64,000 nucleotides of DNA from Blepharisma stoltei (lineage: Eukaryota > Ciliophora > Heterotrichea > Heterotrichida > Blepharismidae), in NCBI GenBank assembly GCA_914767885.1, contig CAJZBQ010000036.1, positions 124,001 through 188,000 of the forward strand, read 5' to 3'. Below the pieces are notes generated by a model. That model saw only the letters and a program-made list of their open reading frames with translations, did not search any database and was not told the DNA's origin. Made by a program: the position numbers and the translations under genes. Below, piece after piece: positions 61,101 to 64,000 of the stretch; within the stretch, counting starts at the first letter, position 1; every line of letters starts with the position of its first letter.

Positions 61101-64000
61101 TATATATAAGTAACCCAAAATATAATACAAAAGCTGTAGATTGTGAATTTATGGTGAGTTTATCGAAATCAATTAATTTATATATCGAAGGTGTTAACAT
61201 TACAAAAAATATCTGCAGAAATTCATCACCAACTTTCATAATTGATAAGTCAAATTCCAATAACTTAAATTCTCTAAGCTGTTCTGGAAATATTGGAAAT
61301 GGAAAATTGCCAGTGTGCTTTTATTTTACAGGATCTTACGATAGAAATTTCACTAATTCAAAATTTATTGAGAATATAAACAATTACATTTCAGGGTATG
61401 GAGCATTAGGAGTAGAGAGTGAGAATACTTTATATATATCAAACTGTTCTTTCAATAATAACCTAGCAGGTTTATCCCCTGCAGTTTACTTTTCAGGAGT
61501 GAGCATCTTTATTGAGTCTTCAATCTTTGATTCAAATGAATCAAGGCAGGGCAATGGTGGAGCCTTATATTTTGTTTCTTTATTGCAAAATAGTAGAATG
61601 TCGTCGCTTATTATATCATCAAGTGATTTTATTCGAAATTCAGCTTCTTCTAATGGAGGAGCAATTTTTTTGATTCAGAGCTCAAGGTCATTAGAAAGTC
61701 TTGACTTTAAAATTTTGGAATCAAATTTTATAGGAAATTATGCAAATAATGGTGCAGCCTTATATATAGATAGCTCAGTAGCACTTTCTAAAGAGTCAGT
61801 TATATTAATTTCTAATTTCAGTGAAAATGTTTCAAAACAGTCAGGAACTATAATGCTATATTTCAGCAGTGGAATTTTATCGTTTAAATCGTGTGTTTTC
61901 ATTGAAAATTCTTCATATTTGGCAGCTGTTTTGGCAATTGATATAGTGGAAGATACAAAAAATTTGCCTTCAAAAATATGCATTGAGCTCTCTATTTTCA
62001 GAAAAAATACTGGAAACTCAGTTATATATACAGAAAGCCAAAATAGAAAGTCAACTATTGAAACTAAGAATTCTGTTTTTGAACACAACAATGCAAGAGT
62101 CGCTTTTTTGAATTTTGATTATTTTACAGATAATGGTTCTGTTTTTCAGTTTAATTTTGCTCCTTATGGATCTTGTTTTTACCTTCGAAACTCTGCTATT
62201 TTGTATGCAAGCTCATCACAATTTTTAAATAATACATGTGAGAAAGACGGAGGAGCGATATCAATTACTTCGAAATCGTTTTTTTATTGTGAAAGTTGTT
62301 CATTTATTCAAAATAAAGCAAAAAGAAAAGGTGGAGTACTAAACGCTGAACAAGAGTCTCAATTTTTTATATTAAATTCAAAATTCGAAAAAAATTCATG
62401 TGAAAATGATGGGTCTGCAATCTATGCTTTTAACTGCAATTTGATAGCTTCTTCACTAATTTTATCCCGATTTTCCAACAATTATGCATCAAACTTAGGT
62501 TTGATTAATTTAGTTAGCTCAAAAATAAAGATCTCATCATCCATTTTTAGCAATAATTCAGCTGAGGGATACAGCCCAGGATTATCACTAACATATTCGA
62601 ATGCAGAAATATATGATTCAAAATTTGAAAATCAAAGAAGTACTTCAGGAAGTTTTATATATTTATTAGCTGAAAGCAATGCATATGTAGCTAATGCATC
62701 CTTTTATAATGGAAAATCAAGTGAAAGAGGTGGAGCAATTTATGCAAGCTCAAGCGCATTATTAATCAGTGACTCATTTTTTAACAAGTTATCGTCTCCT
62801 TATGGTGGTGCAATTTATGCTTCTTTTGATAGCAAAATATCCATCAATAGCTCGAATTTTATTGATATAGAAAGCCCTAATGGAGGTGGAGTTATCAATG
62901 CGAATCAAGTTGAATTATCAATTGAAAATTCAATTTTTAATAAATTTTCTGTTACAGGAATATATGGAAAACAAATAAAAAAGCTAGAAATTGTAAATTC
63001 TTCGTTTAGCAATGGCTCAGGAAATGATGGAGGAGCCCTTTATTGTGATTCATGCAAAAACATAGAAATTATTTATTGTAATTTTGCAAATAACTTTGCA
63101 TCTCTATATGGAGGTGCTTTATTTTTTAAATCTGCAAAAGATATCAGTAGCAACGTTAATATTACTTCAAGTCAATTTTTAAATAATTCGGCAGAAAATG
63201 GAGGAGCAATATACTCGAATAACGCAAATTTAAAAATAATTTTTTCCAATTTTAAGCAGAATAAAGCTATTTCAGGCCAAGACTTAACATATAAAAACAT
63301 TGATAGTGGGATTGGAGGGGGAGTCAATATGAACTGTTTCGATACAAAAAAATGTAAATTTGATATTAATTCAAGCAACTTTGTTGAAAATTTCGCAGAG
63401 TATAATGGTGGAGGTGTCAGCTGAGATGACCAAACTCCTTCACTTTTCAATAATACATACAAGAATAATGCAGCTCAATATGGTAAAGATATAGCTTCAT
63501 ATCCAATCAAGCTAATGCAAGTAAAAGCAGATGGCAGTTTAGCAGATTTTAATAGCAAAAGATTATTATCAGACCCTGTTTCAAGCCTAAATTTAACAGA
63601 AATCGCACCTGGACAACGCATTAAAAATCAACTGCAAATTGCTTTGGTTGACGATTTAAATCGTATCATAGCCACTGATAATATTAGTGAAGCTGTGCTT
63701 AAATCTACAAGTTTAACAACCCAAATTTCAGGAATAACAAAAGTTACTGCATCAAAAGGAATATTTAACTTCTCTGAACTTGTTATTTCTGCTGAGCCTG
63801 GATCGAATATTCAAATAATTGCTACCTCTTCAGCAATTGATATTTCCAAAATAAAATCTTCAGGTCAAAGCAATTATAGCCAAAATTTAATATTAAATGT
63901 GAATATGAGAAAATGCAAAATTGGAGAGGTCATATCAGGAAAAAGTTGTCAAATATGTCCCCAAGGGTTTTATAGTTTGAACCCAAACTTAATTTCTTGT
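58200..64000 (+). pseudogene. Giant membrane protein copy, early TAG, runs off window
   Basis: ATG of MLWLSLTFWIPVSSID at 58200. Codon 33 is TAG (58296-58298) where both sisters have CAG (IPNQRGDG). Otherwise the frame is open to the window edge: 5801 bases less the IES 59906-60084 is 5622, a multiple of three. LNR modules, beta-helix and ISWDDQTP follow as in the sisters; the membrane part lies beyond 64000. Only about 13 bp upstream of the ATG match the sisters, then an R2 copy begins. The native promoter is therefore missing and translation from this ATG would give 32 residues. Probably a silenced or pseudogenised copy, though its body is well conserved. Confidence 0.75.
59906..60084. other. 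IES (179 bp)
   Basis: TA at the borders (59904-59905 kept, 60083-60084 removed). Excision gives SDGYYYNDRNQRIS, identical to both sisters. Imperfect inverted ends CCGAGCCTCCTTT and CCCAAGGCTCCTTT. Absent from sisters at 45640 and 53140. Confidence 0.9.

Noticed and set aside
5135-64000. A Mycoplasma-type or mitochondrial origin, which would also use TGA for Trp
   Set aside because: A 16-nt GT...AG intron, excisable inserts, LINEs and Notch-type Cys repeats point to a ciliate nuclear genome.

Overview
The window looks like germline (micronuclear) DNA of a heterotrich ciliate close to Blepharisma. Three observations support this. (1) Conserved Trp positions in every long gene are often TGA, while genes end in TAA or TAG. 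(2) Coding regions are cut by AT-rich segments bounded by TA, and removing one TA copy plus the segment restores the reading frame. (3) One gene carries a 16-nt GT...AG intron. Blepharisma is known for UGA=Trp, 15-16 nt introns and TA-bounded internal eliminated sequences (IESs), many derived from MITEs. The species assignment is inference. The frame arithmetic is exact: after the proposed excisions the five best genes are 2544, 2295, 2496, 6876 and 7122 nt, all multiples of three.

Positions 1-30,240 hold a degenerating cluster of paralogous proteins with an N-terminal Cys/His (B-box-like) cluster followed by TPR-type helical repeats. Three copies are open after IES removal (5135-8550, 12015-15625, 23248-26966). 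The others are truncated, frameshifted or reduced to ends. Several share a block of about 75 bp upstream of the ATG. Between them lie a LINE remnant (about 1016-3880), MITEs, fold-back elements and a dispersed repeat here called R2.

Positions 30,640-54,833 hold three tandem minus-strand genes for very large membrane proteins (about 2290-2370 aa): signal peptide, LIN-12/Notch-type Cys repeats, a long right-handed beta-helix rich in GGAIY-type turns, a Cys-rich linker, and a multi-pass membrane domain. A fourth, divergent copy starts at 58,200 on the plus strand and runs off the window. It has an early TAG and lacks the upstream sequence of its sisters. The 54,890-58,187 gap holds a TPR pseudogene fragment, a MITE relic, a second LINE remnant and an R2 copy.

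The common theme is two recently amplified gene families being colonised by excisable elements: canonical MITEs (about 380 bp), fold-back elements (about 160-175 bp), a 54-bp near-perfect palindrome, short IESs of 77 and 109 bp, and one insert with a 7-bp non-TA direct repeat. No rRNA, tRNA or CRISPR was recognised. Single-base frameshifts may be real decay or assembly error, and I cannot tell which from sequence alone.
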